A stretch of DNA of 64,000 nucleotides from JAVVHH01 sp963848035. Lineage in GTDB: Bacteria; Pseudomonadota; Alphaproteobacteria; Acetobacterales; Acetobacteraceae. Position numbers and translations under genes: made by a program. Of the stretch, positions 46,351-55,726 are shown piece by piece. The DNA lies in assembly GCA_963848035.1 (NCBI GenBank), contig CAWKCD010000001.1, forward strand, positions 496,001-560,000, written 5' to 3'. Below the pieces are notes generated by a model. That model had not been told where the DNA came from and ran no database searches. It saw only the letters and a program-made list of their open reading frames with translations. Every line of letters begins with the position of its first letter. Positions within the stretch are counted from its first letter, which is position 1.

Positions 46351-47610
46351 CTACTTCTTGCCCTTCTTCGGCTTCACCTTCACCTCGGTCGGTTTCTCGA
46401 TCGAGTAGAGCGTGGTCCAGCCGATGTCGAGGTTGCCCGTGCGGAGTTGGTCCTCGCTGCGGACGACGGTGTCGCCGCTCGCCGGGTCATGGATGCTGTA
46501 GTAGCGGGGCGGCCCGGGGTCGGTCGCCATGATGACGACGTAGTGCGCCGTCGCGTTCTGACCGCCATCGCCGACCACGATCGGCACCGGCGCGCCCTTG
46601 GCGAGCCCGTCATTGATCGAGCCGACCGTCTCGTCCATCGTCTCGTCGGTGCCGACGACCTTTCGCTCGTAATCAACCCCGGTCGATTTAGAGATCTTGT
46701 TCAGCAAGTCGGTGTTCCAGCGCCCCCGCGCCGAGATGCCGCTGCCCCGCGCCACGGCCTGGCCGCCCTTGCTGCCGTCCTCGTTCTTGCTCTCGAGCAG
46801 CTTCTTCTGCTCCTTGGCGAGCGTCGGGTTGAGCTTGCTGCCGCTCTTGTCGTCCGCCTCGGTCAGATGCGGATTGTCCTCGTGCATCTTCAGCGCGTAG
46901 AGCGGGTCCATCTCGCCCCGCACCGCCTCCTGCGCCGTCGCGTTGCACGACATCGACCATTGCTGCTTGACGCCCTTGCCCTCGGAATTGCCGGTCAGGC
47001 TCAGATTGTCCTGCAGCCATTTCTCGTCTTTCCCGGCGATCTTGGCCGCGAACTTCTTCAGCTCCGCGACCGAGTGGCCGGAGGCGAGGCCCTTGGTGAT
47101 GTACTGCTTCTCTTTCTCCGACTTCGCCGACTCCATTACCGATTTCAGCTCTTTGGCGTCCTTCGGCGACAATTGCTTGGTCAGTTCCTCGGCGCGCGAC
47201 GCCTGCGCGGTGCCAAGCACCGGGTGCTGCAGCGCCACCGTCGCGAGCGCCACGGCCGAGTTCTGGCCGACCTTGCGGTTGTCGATCGCCCCTTTGTGGA
47301 GCTTGGCGATCTGCTCCTTGGAGAGTTTGGCGAGCCGCGATTTCATGCCGCTGGCGGAGAAGCCGTTGACCACCTCGGCCGCTGCCGGCCAGTCGCTGGC
47401 CTTCAGCGCCTTCTGCCATTTCTCGTCCATCTGGACGACCTTCTCCTCCGGGCTGCCGGGGAGCGCGAATTGGACCTTCTTGGTGCCGTCGCCAGGCGCC
47501 ATCCCCGGCGCCTGTCCGGGCGATCCCAGCTTCGCCGGATCGATGCCGATCTTGCGGAGCCAATCGTCGTGTTGCTGGGTCGCTTGTATGGCCGTCACTC
47601 CCGCGCTCAC
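46351..47610 (-). CDS. C39-like (papain-fold) cysteine peptidase, candidate effector/toxin
   Basis: A 419-residue protein. Residues 1-200 are Lys/Ala-rich and helical, without a signal peptide. From about residue 210 a papain-like C39 domain can be read: Gln and catalytic Cys in VKQQWSMSCNATAQ (Cys near 222), catalytic His in ATAHYVVIM (near 356) and Asp in YSIHDPASGD (near 375). A very basic tail (KVKPKKGKK) ends it. GTG starts at 47610 or 47598 are both possible; TATAAC on the coding strand lies just ahead. It is followed by two unknown genes in tight coupling. A delivered effector or a cytoplasmic processing peptidase are the options; no VgrG, PAAR or ABC exporter is present. Confidence 0.68.
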   Translation of the reverse strand: MSAGVTAIQATQQHDDWLRKIGIDPAKLGSPGQAPGMAPGDGTKKVQFALPGSPEEKVVQMDEKWQKALKASDWPAAAEVVNGFSASGMKSRLAKLSKEQIAKLHKGAIDNRKVGQNSAVALATVALQHPVLGTAQASRAEELTKQLSPKDAKELKSVMESAKSEKEKQYITKGLASGHSVAELKKFAAKIAGKDEKWLQDNLSLTGNSEGKGVKQQWSMSCNATAQEAVRGEMDPLYALKMHEDNPHLTEADDKSGSKLNPTLAKEQKKLLESKNEDGSKGGQAVARGSGISARGRWNTDLLNKISKSTGVDYERKVVGTDETMDETVGSINDGLAKGAPVPIVVGDGGQNATAHYVVIMATDPGPPRYYSIHDPASGDTVVRSEDQLRTGNLDIGWTTLYSIEKPTEVKVKPKKGKK

Positions 47611-47645
47611 TCGGTTATAACGCCCGCGCAAGCGGAACGACAATG

Positions 47646-48320
47646 TCAGCCCGCGACTTCGTCCACCGCATCCCATCCGAAGCGCAGCAGCGGCAACGCG
47701 TCCTCCGCCAACCCGGCGACCAATCCCGGCAATCCGTGCCCCTGCACTTGCTTATCGGTGAGAGGCCGCCGCACGATGAACGATCGCAGTCGCAGCGCCG
47801 CATCGACCTGGCTGCCCTTGAGGTCCTCGAAGCCCTTCGGCATCCGGCTCAGCGCATCATCCAGGCTCAGCGCGAGCTTGGCCCGCCGCAACGCCGCTTC
47901 CACGTCCAGGAATTTGTCCGGATGCACTCGGATGCGCTCGCGCAGACTGTCCAACACCTCGGGTTCCGGGCGGTAGAACGCCGCCGCGGCGAAACATCCC
48001 TCGGGATCGACATGCAGGTAGAGGATCCCCGCACCGTTCTTGCCGCTGCCCTGCCGATACCAGACGATCCCGGCATGCGTCTTGTAAGGACGCTTATCCT
48101 TGCTGAACCGGACATCGCGATGAATGCGGAAGGTCGACCGCTTCGGGTCCCCCTCGAGCGGCACGCCGCGCTTCGTCAGCTCGGTCGTCACCGCACCGAT
48201 GAGCGCCGCGACGGGTTCCCGCACGGCGCTCTCGTAGGTCGCGCGATTCGCCTCGAACCACGCCTTCTCGTTGTTCGCCGCCAGCCCCCGGAAGAACTCG
48301 AAGGCGGCGGCCGGGATCAT
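47646..48320 (-). CDS. DUF2461 / TIGR02453 family protein
   Basis: A 224-residue protein of a widespread family with no established function. Diagnostic blocks: FEFFRGLAANNEKAWFEANR near residue 8, FRIHRDVRFSKDKRPYKTH near residue 64 and LYLHVDPEGCFAAAAFY near residue 98. It starts four bases after the grxD stop, so it belongs to the purC-grxD run. Confidence 0.88.
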   Translation of the reverse strand: MIPAAAFEFFRGLAANNEKAWFEANRATYESAVREPVAALIGAVTTELTKRGVPLEGDPKRSTFRIHRDVRFSKDKRPYKTHAGIVWYRQGSGKNGAGILYLHVDPEGCFAAAAFYRPEPEVLDSLRERIRVHPDKFLDVEAALRRAKLALSLDDALSRMPKGFEDLKGSQVDAALRLRSFIVRRPLTDKQVQGHGLPGLVAGLAEDALPLLRFGWDAVDEVAG

Positions 48321-48324
48321 CCGG

Positions 48325-48663
48325 TCAGGCGGCAGCCTGGTGCGGGACGCCCTTCTCCTTCAGCAGCGCCTCGAGCTCGCCCGACTGATACATCTCGGTC
48401 ACGATGTCGCAGCCGCCGACGAACTCGCCGTCGACGTAGAGCTGCGGGATGGTCGGCCAGTTGCTGAAATGCTTCATGCCCTCGCGCAGGTCGGCGTCCT
48501 CGAGCACGTTCGCGGTCTGGAACGGCACGCCCATATGGGTCAGGATCTGCACCACGCGGGCGCTGAAGCCGCACTGCGGGAACATGGCGTTGCCCTTCAT
48601 GTAGAGCATCACCTTGTTGCTGCTGATGTCGTTGCTGATACGCTGGCTCGTCGGATCGGACAT
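48325..48663 (-). CDS. grxD: Monothiol glutaredoxin, Grx4/GrxD type
   Basis: CGFS glutaredoxin of 112 residues that binds and transfers 2Fe-2S clusters, usually with BolA. The motif is MFPQCGFSARVVQ near residue 30, with the glutathione-binding WPTIPQLYVDGEFVGGCDI block. It sits immediately after bolA, as in most alphaproteobacteria, supporting a Grx-BolA iron-sulfur partnership. Confidence 0.95.
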   Translation of the reverse strand: MSDPTSQRISNDISSNKVMLYMKGNAMFPQCGFSARVVQILTHMGVPFQTANVLEDADLREGMKHFSNWPTIPQLYVDGEFVGGCDIVTEMYQSGELEALLKEKGVPHQAAA

Positions 48664-48681
48664 GCTCGGCTCCTGCTCGTT

Positions 48682-48915
48682 CTACTCTGGTGTGTTGGTC
48701 TGCAGCGCCAGCGCATGGAGCGCGCCGCCCATCCGTCCCTGCAGGGCCGCATAGACGATCTGATGCTGCTGGACCCGCGATAGGCCGCGGAACGCCTCGC
48801 TGGTGACGGTGGCGGCATAGTGGTCGCCATCGCCGGCCAAATCTTCGATCGTGATCCGCGCGTCCGGCAAGGCCGCCTTGATCAAAGCCTCGATGTCACT
48901 CGGCACCATGGCCAT
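48682..48915 (-). CDS. bolA: BolA family protein
   Basis: A 77-residue BolA/IbaG-type protein that partners CGFS glutaredoxins in iron-sulfur cluster handling. It shows the class II KH-like fold and the signature LSRVQQHQIVYAALQGRMGG with its invariant His near residue 52. Located three bases after purL and just before grxD. Confidence 0.93.
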   Translation of the reverse strand: MAMVPSDIEALIKAALPDARITIEDLAGDGDHYAATVTSEAFRGLSRVQQHQIVYAALQGRMGGALHALALQTNTPE

Positions 48916-48918
48916 GGA

Positions 48919-51099
48919 TCAGCTCCGCATCCAGTCCGGGAAGAAGCGCTCATGCGCCTCCCTTAGCCTATCGAGCGATATGGTTACGTCGCCCGGCAGT
49001 TTCAAATCAGGCCCACCGGTAACGCCCAGCCGCTGCGATCGGCAAATCACCTGCCTCACGCAACAGCGCCTCGGCATCCTCAACCGCCAGCACGTAGCGG
49101 CCCTGGTCCTCGCCGAACCAGTACGCATGCGCCGCGATGCCGCTCGGCGCCGCGAGCAGGTCTGCCCCGGTCCCGCCGGCCATCGCCATCTCGGCCACCG
49201 CGATCAGCAATCCGCCATCGGACAGGTCGTGGCATGCGCGCACGCGGCCGGCCAGGATCATGCGCCGCACGAACTCGCCCGCCCCCCGCTCCGCCGCGAG
49301 ATCCACCGGCGGCGGCGGCCCGGCCTCTCGCCCGCCGATCTCGCGCAGCCATAGCGACTGCCCCAGCCATCCCTCGGTCCCGCCGACCAGCAACAAGCTC
49401 CAGACCCGGCGCCAGCGACATCCCCACCGCATCCGCCGCCCGCTCGAGCACGCCGACGCCGCCGATCGCAGGCGTCGGCAGGATGCCCTTGCCTTCGGTC
49501 TCGTTGTACAGGCTGACATTGCCGCTCACGACCGGGAAGTCGAGCGCGCGGCAGGCCTCGCCCATGCCCTCGATGGCCGCCGCGAACTGGCCCATGATCT
49601 CCGGCTTCTCGGGATTGCCGAAATTCATGTTGTCGGTGATGGCGAGCGGCCGGGCGCCGACGGCGCAGAGGTTGCGCCAGGCCTCGGCGACCGCCTGCTT
49701 GCCGCCCATCGCCGGGTCGGCGGCGCAGTAGCGCGGCGTGCAATCGGTGGTCAGCGCCAGAGCGAGGTCATGGTCCTCGATGCGGACGACGGCGGCATCC
49801 GCCGCGCCGGGCCGCCGCACCGTCTGCCCGCCGATCGTGCTGTCGTACTGGTTCCACACCCAGGCGCGCGAGCACAGATCCGGGCAGCCAATCAGCGTAA
49901 TCAGCGCCGCCTCGATCCCGACCGGGTCGGCGACGTCGCCCAGCGGCGCCTGCGGCGGCGTCGGCGCGGTCGGGCGATGATACAGCGGCGCCTGCTCGGC
50001 CAGCGGATCGAGCGGGATGTCCGCCTCGACCCGGCCCTGATGCTTGACCACGATCCGCCCCGTGTCGGTCAGATGCCCGACGACCGCGAAGTCCAGCTCC
50101 CATTTCTCGAAGATCGCGCGCGCCACGTCCTGCCGGTCCGGGCGCAGCACCATCAGCATGCGCTCCTGGCTCTCCGACAGCATCATCTCGTAGGCGGACA
50201 TGCCGGTTTCGCGCTGCGGCACCTGGTCGAGGTCGAGCTCGAGCCCGACCCCGCCCTTGCCCGCCATCTCGACGCTCGAACTCGTCAGCCCGGCCGCGCC
50301 CATGTCCTGGATCGCGACGATCGCGTCCGTCTCCATCAGCTCGAGGCACGCCTCGATCAGCAGCTTCTCGGTGAACGGGTCGCCCACCTGCACGGTCGGC
50401 CGCTTCTCCTCGGAGTCGGCGCCGAACTCGGCCGACGCCATCGTCGCGCCATGGATCCCGTCGCGCCCGGTCTTGGAGCCGACATAGATCACCGGATTGC
50501 CGACGCCCGCCGCGGCACTGAGGAAGATCCGGTCCTTGCGCGCGATGCCCGACCGTCATCGCGTTGACCAGCGGGTTGCCGTTATAGGCCGGGTGGAAAT
50601 TGACCTCGCCGCCCACGGTCGGCACGCCGACGCAGTTGCCGTAGCCGCCGATCCCGCGCACCACGCCGTCCACGACCCGGCGGGTGCGCGGATCGGCCGG
50701 ATCGCCGAAGCGCAGCGCGTTCAGGTTGGCGATCGGCCGCGCGCCCATGGTGAACACGTCGCGCAGGATGCCGCCGACGCCGGTGGCCGCGCCCTGATAC
50801 GGCTCGATGAAGCTCGGGTGGTTGTGGCTTTCCATCTTGAAGATGGCGGCGAGCCCCTCGCCGATGTCGATCACGCCCGCATTCTCGCCCGGCCCGTGGA
50901 TCACCCAGGGCGCCGTGGTCGGCAGCGTCTTGAGCCAGACGCGGCTGGATTTGTAGGAGCAGTGCTCCGACCACATCACGCTGAAGATGCCGAGCTCGGT
51001 CAGGCTCGGCGTGCGGCCCATGATGGTCAGCACGCGGCCATATTCGTCCGCGCTCAGCCCGAATTCGCGGGCGAGCGCCTGGTTCACGTCTCGCTTCAT
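48919..51099 (-). CDS. purL: Phosphoribosylformylglycinamidine synthase subunit PurL; three +1 frame breaks
   Basis: ATP-dependent synthetase subunit of the PurS-PurQ-PurL complex (FGAR to FGAM). About 725 residues after repair, the small-PurL type. N-terminal blocks FSVMWSEHCSYKSSR and GPGENAGVIDIGEG, then GYGNCVGVPTVGGEV, are clear. Extra bases near 50547 (VGIARKDRIFLSAA), 49402 (ELLLVGGTEGWLG) and 49035 (RLGVTGGPDLKLPGD) account for the frame changes, and the total length is a multiple of three. The start overlaps the purQ stop (ATGA). Confidence 0.92.
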
Positions 51100-51764
51100 G
51101 CCGGGATGGCTTCCGCCATGCTCTCGAACAGCGGCAGCCCGTCGGTGCCGCCCATCAGCGGATCGATCAGATCCTCCGGATGCGGCATCAGCCCGAGCAC
51201 GCGCAGGTTCGGAGAGTAGATGCCGGCAATCGCCCGCGCCGACCCGTTCGGGTTCGCCCCCTCGTAGCGGAACGCCACCAGCCCCTCGCCCTCGAGCCGA
51301 TCGAGCGTCGCGTCATCGGCGAAGTAGTTGCCGTCGCCATGCGCCATCGGGGCGCGGAACACCTCGCCCTTCTGGTAGTGGCCGGTAAAGGGCGTGTCCG
51401 CCCGCTCGACCCGTAGCCGGCAATCCTGCGACAGGAAGCGCAGCGACGCATTGCGCAGCAGCGCACCCGGCAGCAGCCCGGCCTCGGTCAGGATCTGGAA
51501 CCCGTTGCAGATCCCCAGCACGTGCCCGCCCCGCGCCGCGAATGCCCGCACCGCTGACATCACCGGCGACCGCGCCGCCATCGCGCCGCAGCGCAGATAG
51601 TCGCCATGGCTGAACCCGCCCGGCAACACGACCAGATCGAGCCCCTCCAGCGAAGTCTCATGATGCCAAACCACCCGCGGCCGCTCGCCCGTGACCCGCC
51701 GCAGCGCGATCGCCACGTCCCGCTCGCGGTTGGTGCCGGGAAAGAGGACGATGCCGGCTTTCAT
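51096..51764 (-). CDS. purQ: Phosphoribosylformylglycinamidine synthase subunit PurQ (glutaminase)
   Basis: Class I glutamine amidotransferase that supplies ammonia to PurL, 222 residues. GIVLFPGTNRERD at the start, the nucleophile Cys in LGICNGFQ near residue 86 and the His-Glu pair in MPHPED near residue 194 are complete. It is separated from purS by a Tai/Rap1a-like gene, an unusual interruption. Confidence 0.95.
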   Translation of the reverse strand: MKAGIVLFPGTNRERDVAIALRRVTGERPRVVWHHETSLEGLDLVVLPGGFSHGDYLRCGAMAARSPVMSAVRAFAARGGHVLGICNGFQILTEAGLLPGALLRNASLRFLSQDCRLRVERADTPFTGHYQKGEVFRAPMAHGDGNYFADDATLDRLEGEGLVAFRYEGANPNGSARAIAGIYSPNLRVLGLMPHPEDLIDPLMGGTDGLPLFESMAEAIPA

Positions 51765-51770
51765 GATCGC

Positions 51771-52160
51771 CTACGACCGCGGCTTCTCGCCTTCGCACAG
51801 ATACGTATCGTTCAGCGCCCGCATCGCCGCCTGACCCGCCGGCTGCTGCTGCGCATCGCGATGCTTGCGCAGCCACGTGACATAGGCGTCGCGCAACTGC
51901 GGCCCGGTGGTCGGCCCCGGCACGCAGACATAATCCGGCAGCTTGCCGCCGCGCGACCCGTCCGACGGCTGCAGACGCTGGTAGAAGCTGATCGCGTCCG
52001 AAACGCCGTCGAGATAGGCGGTGCACGCCTCGAGCTGGCCGCGATTCTCGGCTGATGCAGAGATCGCCCAGTTGCCCGCCGTGATGTTGGAGAACCGCTG
52101 CGCCTGCGCCGTGCCGCCGATCGCGAGCAGCGCCAGCACCGTCAAACCGACCACCTTCAT
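51771..52160 (-). CDS. Secreted Rap1a/Tai-like protein inserted between purS and purQ
   Basis: A 129-residue exported protein: Sec signal MKVVGLTVLALLAIGGTAQA, mature part about 109 residues. The pattern CTAYLDGVSDA ... VCVPGPTTGPQLRDAYVTWLRKH ... ALNDTYLC matches the Rap1a/Tai family, whose known members sit in the periplasm and protect against the T6SS amidase Tae4. Three Cys are placed as in that family. It overlaps purS by 4 nt (ATGA) and is six bases ahead of purQ, so it is translated with purine genes. Many family members are orphans without a known effector, so a general envelope role is possible. Confidence 0.72.
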   Translation of the reverse strand: MKVVGLTVLALLAIGGTAQAQRFSNITAGNWAISASAENRGQLEACTAYLDGVSDAISFYQRLQPSDGSRGGKLPDYVCVPGPTTGPQLRDAYVTWLRKHRDAQQQPAGQAAMRALNDTYLCEGEKPRS

Positions 52161-52399
52161 GCCGACACCTCCACGCGGAAACCTTCGATCACGGTATTGG
52201 CGAGCAGCTTCCTCGCCATCTCCTCGGCCTGCGCGCGTGCGGCCGCCTCGTCGGTGGCCGCGAGCTCGAGCTCGATCACCTTGCCGGCCCGCACTTCGCC
52301 CACGCCCTCGAACCCGAGATTCTGCAGCGCGTGGCCGATCGCCTTGCCCTGCGGGTCCAGCACGCCATGCTTCAGCATGACCGTCACGACCGCCTTCAC
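52157..52399 (-). CDS. purS: Phosphoribosylformylglycinamidine synthase subunit PurS
   Basis: Small structural subunit (80 residues) that bridges PurQ and PurL. Typical features: VVTVMLKHGVLDPQGKAIGHAL and the end NTVIEGFRVEV. GTG start overlapping the purC stop (GTGA). Confidence 0.93.
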   Translation of the reverse strand: MKAVVTVMLKHGVLDPQGKAIGHALQNLGFEGVGEVRAGKVIELELAATDEAAARAQAEEMARKLLANTVIEGFRVEVSA

Positions 52400-53163
52400 T
52401 GCATCAACTCCGGCCCCTTGAGGTCATTGTTGCCCGCCTCCGGCAGGATCCCCAGCCGGCGCGCCACTTCCTGATAGGCCTCCTCGACCCGGCCCAGGTC
52501 CCGGCGGAACCGGTCCTTGTCCATCTTGTCGTTGGTCCGGCTGTCCCACAGGCGGCAATTGTCCGGGCTGATCTCGTCGGCGAGCACGATCCGCATGTCG
52601 TCCTCCTCCCACAGCCGCCCGAACTCCACCTTGAAGTCCACCAGCGTGATGCCGACGCCCAGGAACAGGCCGGAGAGGAAATCGTTGACCCGCAAAGCCA
52701 AGCTGACGATCTCGTCGAGATCCTGCGTGCTGGCCCAGCCGAACGCAGTGATGTGCTCCTCGGCCGACCATCGGGCGGTTCAGCGAGTCGTTCTTGTAAT
52801 TGTACTCGATGATGCTGCGCGGCAGCCGCGTGCCTTCGGGGATGCCGAGCCGCGTCGACAGGCTGCCCGGCCGCCACGTTGCGGACCACGATCTCCAAGC
52901 GGGATGATCTCCACCTCGCGGATCAGCTGCTCGCGCATGTTCAGCCGGCGCACGAAATGCGTGGGCACGCCGATCTCCGCCAGCCGCATCATCAGGTATT
53001 CGCTGATGCGGTTGTTGAGCACGCCCTTGCCGGTGATCGTGCCGCGCTTGGTGCCGCCGCCAGCGATGGCGTCGTCCTTGAAGTATTGGACGAGCGTTCC
53101 CGGCTCGGGCCCCTCGAAGAGGACCTTCGCCTTCCCCTCGTAGAGTTGGCGGCGGCGTGCCAT
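52396..53163 (-). CDS. purC: SAICAR synthetase; three +1 frame breaks
   Basis: Joins CAIR and aspartate in purine synthesis. 254 residues after repair, the standard length. Starts MARRRQLYEGKAKVLFEG; other blocks are LIREVEIIP, YNYKNDSLNRPM and LVDFKVEFGR with DEISPDNCRLWD. Extra bases near 52895 (IIPLEIVVRNVAAG), 52868 (AGSLSTRLGIPEGT) and 52772 (PMVAEEHITAFGWA) explain the broken frame. First gene of a minus-strand run that continues through purS, purQ, purL, bolA and grxD. Confidence 0.92.
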
Positions 53164-53250
53164 CGCATTGAATCCTTGTGCGGCCGCTCCGGGATCGGGC
53201 GGCGCGCCCGTCATATAGCAAGCGGAGGCTGCGTCCGCCACGCCGGGTTC

Positions 53251-53978
53251 TCAGGGCAGGGATACCGGCTCGAATTTCGCCCGGTCAGGGGGCCCGGCGG
53301 CAAACAACCACACCGACTCCCGCGCCTCGGACACCGCGGCGAGAGACGCGCACACCGTGCCGAAGCCACCCTCCTCCGGCACGTTGATCGCCTCGCTGCG
53401 CATCCCGGACCGGTCGCCGAGCAGCGCGCATCCAGCTCTGCCACTCGCCGCGCGCCGGGTCCGGCGCCGCGGCAGCCTGGAACCGCGGCAGATGCGTGCG
53501 CACCCGCGGGCTGATCGGGTCGTTCGGATCATGCGCGGTGACGATGTGCAGCCCGGGATCGAGCGCGCGGACCTCCGGCTGCCCAGAGCCGGCGCCGCGC
53601 ACGAACCAGATCCCGTCCGGATCCGCCAATACCATGTTGAAGCTGCGGAACTCGGCCGCATCCAGCCCGCCGATCGACGTCGGCCGCCCCAGCCGCGGAA
53701 TTGCGCTCGGCCGCCAACAGCGGCAACTCGCCCCGGCTGCGCTTGCCGCTCATCGGCCCCAGGCTGCCAGGCCGGTTCAGCACCGCGGCGAACAATCCCG
53801 CCCGATGCGTCATCCAGCTCCCCTGCGCCAGCCGGTCCCGCCCGCCGATCACGCCCGGCCGGTCGGCCCAATGGGCGCCGGGCGGATCCCATTCGCGGTC
53901 GGTCCGCTCGTCGCGGTTGGCCGCCAACAACAACGGCCAGGCATGACCTGGCCGCCACAAGACAACCACGGTGCACAT
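53251..53978 (-). CDS. NRDE family protein (TANGO2-like); two +1 frame breaks
   Basis: A cytoplasmic NTN-hydrolase-like protein of about 241 residues named for its NRDE motif, here PLLLAANRDERTDREW near residue 15. The N-terminal Cys after Met (MCTVVV) is conserved. A GGRDRLAQGSWM block follows. Extra bases near 53697 and 53432 break the frame; after repair the protein continues SIGGLDAAEFRSFNMVLAD, then LLGDRSGMRSEAINVP, and ends EPVSLP. Function is not settled; eukaryotic TANGO2 is linked to haem or lipid handling. Confidence 0.82.
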
Positions 53979-54038
53979 GACGCGACGATGCCACGGCCAA
54001 CGACGGGAACCCAGCCCGTCGTTGGCGCGGCCCGCGTC

Positions 54039-54242
54039 TTAGCGGTAGCGGCGGTTGTGCCGGTAGTGCCGATAGTGGCGACGCGTGATAACGCGACCTG
54101 CTCCGCGCCGGCGGCCATGCGCCGTCTGCACGTGCGTCGCGGCGACCGCGACCGAAGCGGGCAGCATCGGCGCCGCGTTGACGGTGGTGCCGGCAACGCC
54201 GGCGCCGACCACGAGAGCCAAACCTAGGATGAACTTACGCAT
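54039..54242 (-). CDS. Small secreted Arg/His/Tyr-rich protein (67 residues)
   Basis: Sec signal MRKFILGLALVVGAGVAG, cleavage probably after VNA, then a short neutral stretch and an extremely basic tail of His, Arg and Tyr (RRHYRHYRHNRRYR). Small secreted proteins with such tails occur in alphaproteobacteria without assigned function; metal or nucleic acid binding is possible. A GAGGAGG ribosome site precedes the ATG. Confidence 0.6.
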   Translation of the reverse strand: MRKFILGLALVVGAGVAGTTVNAAPMLPASVAVAATHVQTAHGRRRGAGRVITRRHYRHYRHNRRYR

Positions 54243-54293
54243 GTCGAACTCCTCCTCGAGCGCCCGCCTTTTACACAGGAACGTGAGGCTTGA

Positions 54294-55654
54294 TCAGGCC
54301 GCTCGTGCGGCGGAAGCGTGGTCGCCGAACACTCTTTGGAAGACGTGATCAATATGTCGCAGATGCCGCTCCGAGCGCATCGCGTCGTCGAGCAACTCCG
54401 GCGCCACCCGCGCCGACACCTCTTCATCCGCCCCCAGGTTCTCCCGGAAACTGCGCCCCTCCGGCTTCCCCAGACCCGTCCAGGTCGCCATCGCGCAGCG
54501 CTGCACGATCCGATACGCATCCTCGCGCGAGATCCCCGCCCGCGTCAGCACCAGCAGCACCTCGCCGCTATGCACCACCCCGCCCAGCGCATCGATGTTG
54601 GCCGCCATCTGCTCGGGATACACCGTCAACTGCTCGATCATGCTCGGCCAGCCGGACCAGCGCGAAATCCAGCGTCACCGTCATGTCCGGCCCGAGGAAC
54701 CGCTCCACGCTCGAATGGCTGATGTCCCGCTCGTGCCACAGCGCCACGTTCTCCAGCGCCGGCATCGCGCCGGCGCGGACCACGCGCGCCAGCCCGGTCA
54801 GGTTCTCCGACAGCACCGGGTTGCGCTTGTGCGGCATCGCGCTGCTGCCCTTCTGCCCGACATGGAAGAACTCCTCCGCCTCACGCACCTCGCTGCGCTG
54901 CAGATGGCGGATCTCGGTCGCCAACCGCTCGATCCCGCTCGCAATCACTGCCAGGGTGCAGAAGAAGGCCGCATGCCGGTCACGGGGGATGACTTGAGTG
55001 GAGACCGGTTCCGGCGCGAGGCCCAGCTTGCGCGCGACATATTCCTCGATCTCCGGATCGAGATGGGCGAACGTGCCGACCGGCCCGCTGATGGCGCACA
55101 CCGCGATCTCCGCCCGCGCCTGCTCGAGCCGGACCCGGTTGCGCGCGAATTCGGCATAATGCCCGGCGAGCTTGAGGCCGAAACTGGTCGGCTCGGCATG
55201 GATGCCGTGGCTGCGCCCGATCGTCGGCGTGTAGCGGAACTCCTGCGCCCGCCGTTCGAGCGCGGTCAGCACCCGGTCGACATCGTGCGAGCAGCAGGTC
55301 GGCCGCCTGCGTGAGTTGGACCGAGAGACACGTGTCGAGCACGTCGCTGCTGGTCATCCCCTGATGCACGAACCGGCTGTCCGGCCCGATCGCCTCGCCG
55401 AGCCAGGTCAGGAACGCGATCACGTCGTGCCGCGTCTCGCGCTCGATCGCGTCGATCCGGTCCAGGTCGTCCTGGCTGATCGCCGCCAGCTTGGCGCCGC
55501 CGCGTTCGCGGATCGTGCGCGCCGCCGTCTCCGGGATCGCCCCGCTCTGCGCCATGGCCTCGGCGGCCAGCGCCTCGATCTCGAACCAGATGCGGAACCG
55601 GTTCTCGGGCGTCCAGATCCCGGTCATCTCGGCTCGGGCGTAGCGGGGAACCAT
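54294..55654 (-). CDS. purB: Adenylosuccinate lyase; two +1 frame breaks
   Basis: Cleaves SAICAR and adenylosuccinate in purine synthesis. About 452 residues after repair. Starts MVPRYARAEMTGIWTPENRF; conserved TIGRSHGIHAEPTSFG with the catalytic His and the signature GSSAMPHKRNPVLSENL near residue 265 are intact. Extra bases near 55291 (LLADVDRVLTALERR) and 54650 (RLASMIEQLTVYPEQM) account for the frame breaks. Not adjacent to the purC-purL run but the same strand. Confidence 0.93.
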
Positions 55655-55726
55655 GGCTTACCTCACCGGTTGAGCTGCGGACGCGCCGTTACGCTCGGCT
55701 CGACGCGCTGACAAGGACAGAGGCTC

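Noticed and set aside
55655..55726. Manganese (yybP-ykoY) riboswitch upstream of the TerC-family gene
   Set aside because: The gap is only about 70 bases and lacks the conserved GGGGAGUAG-like and loop sequences.
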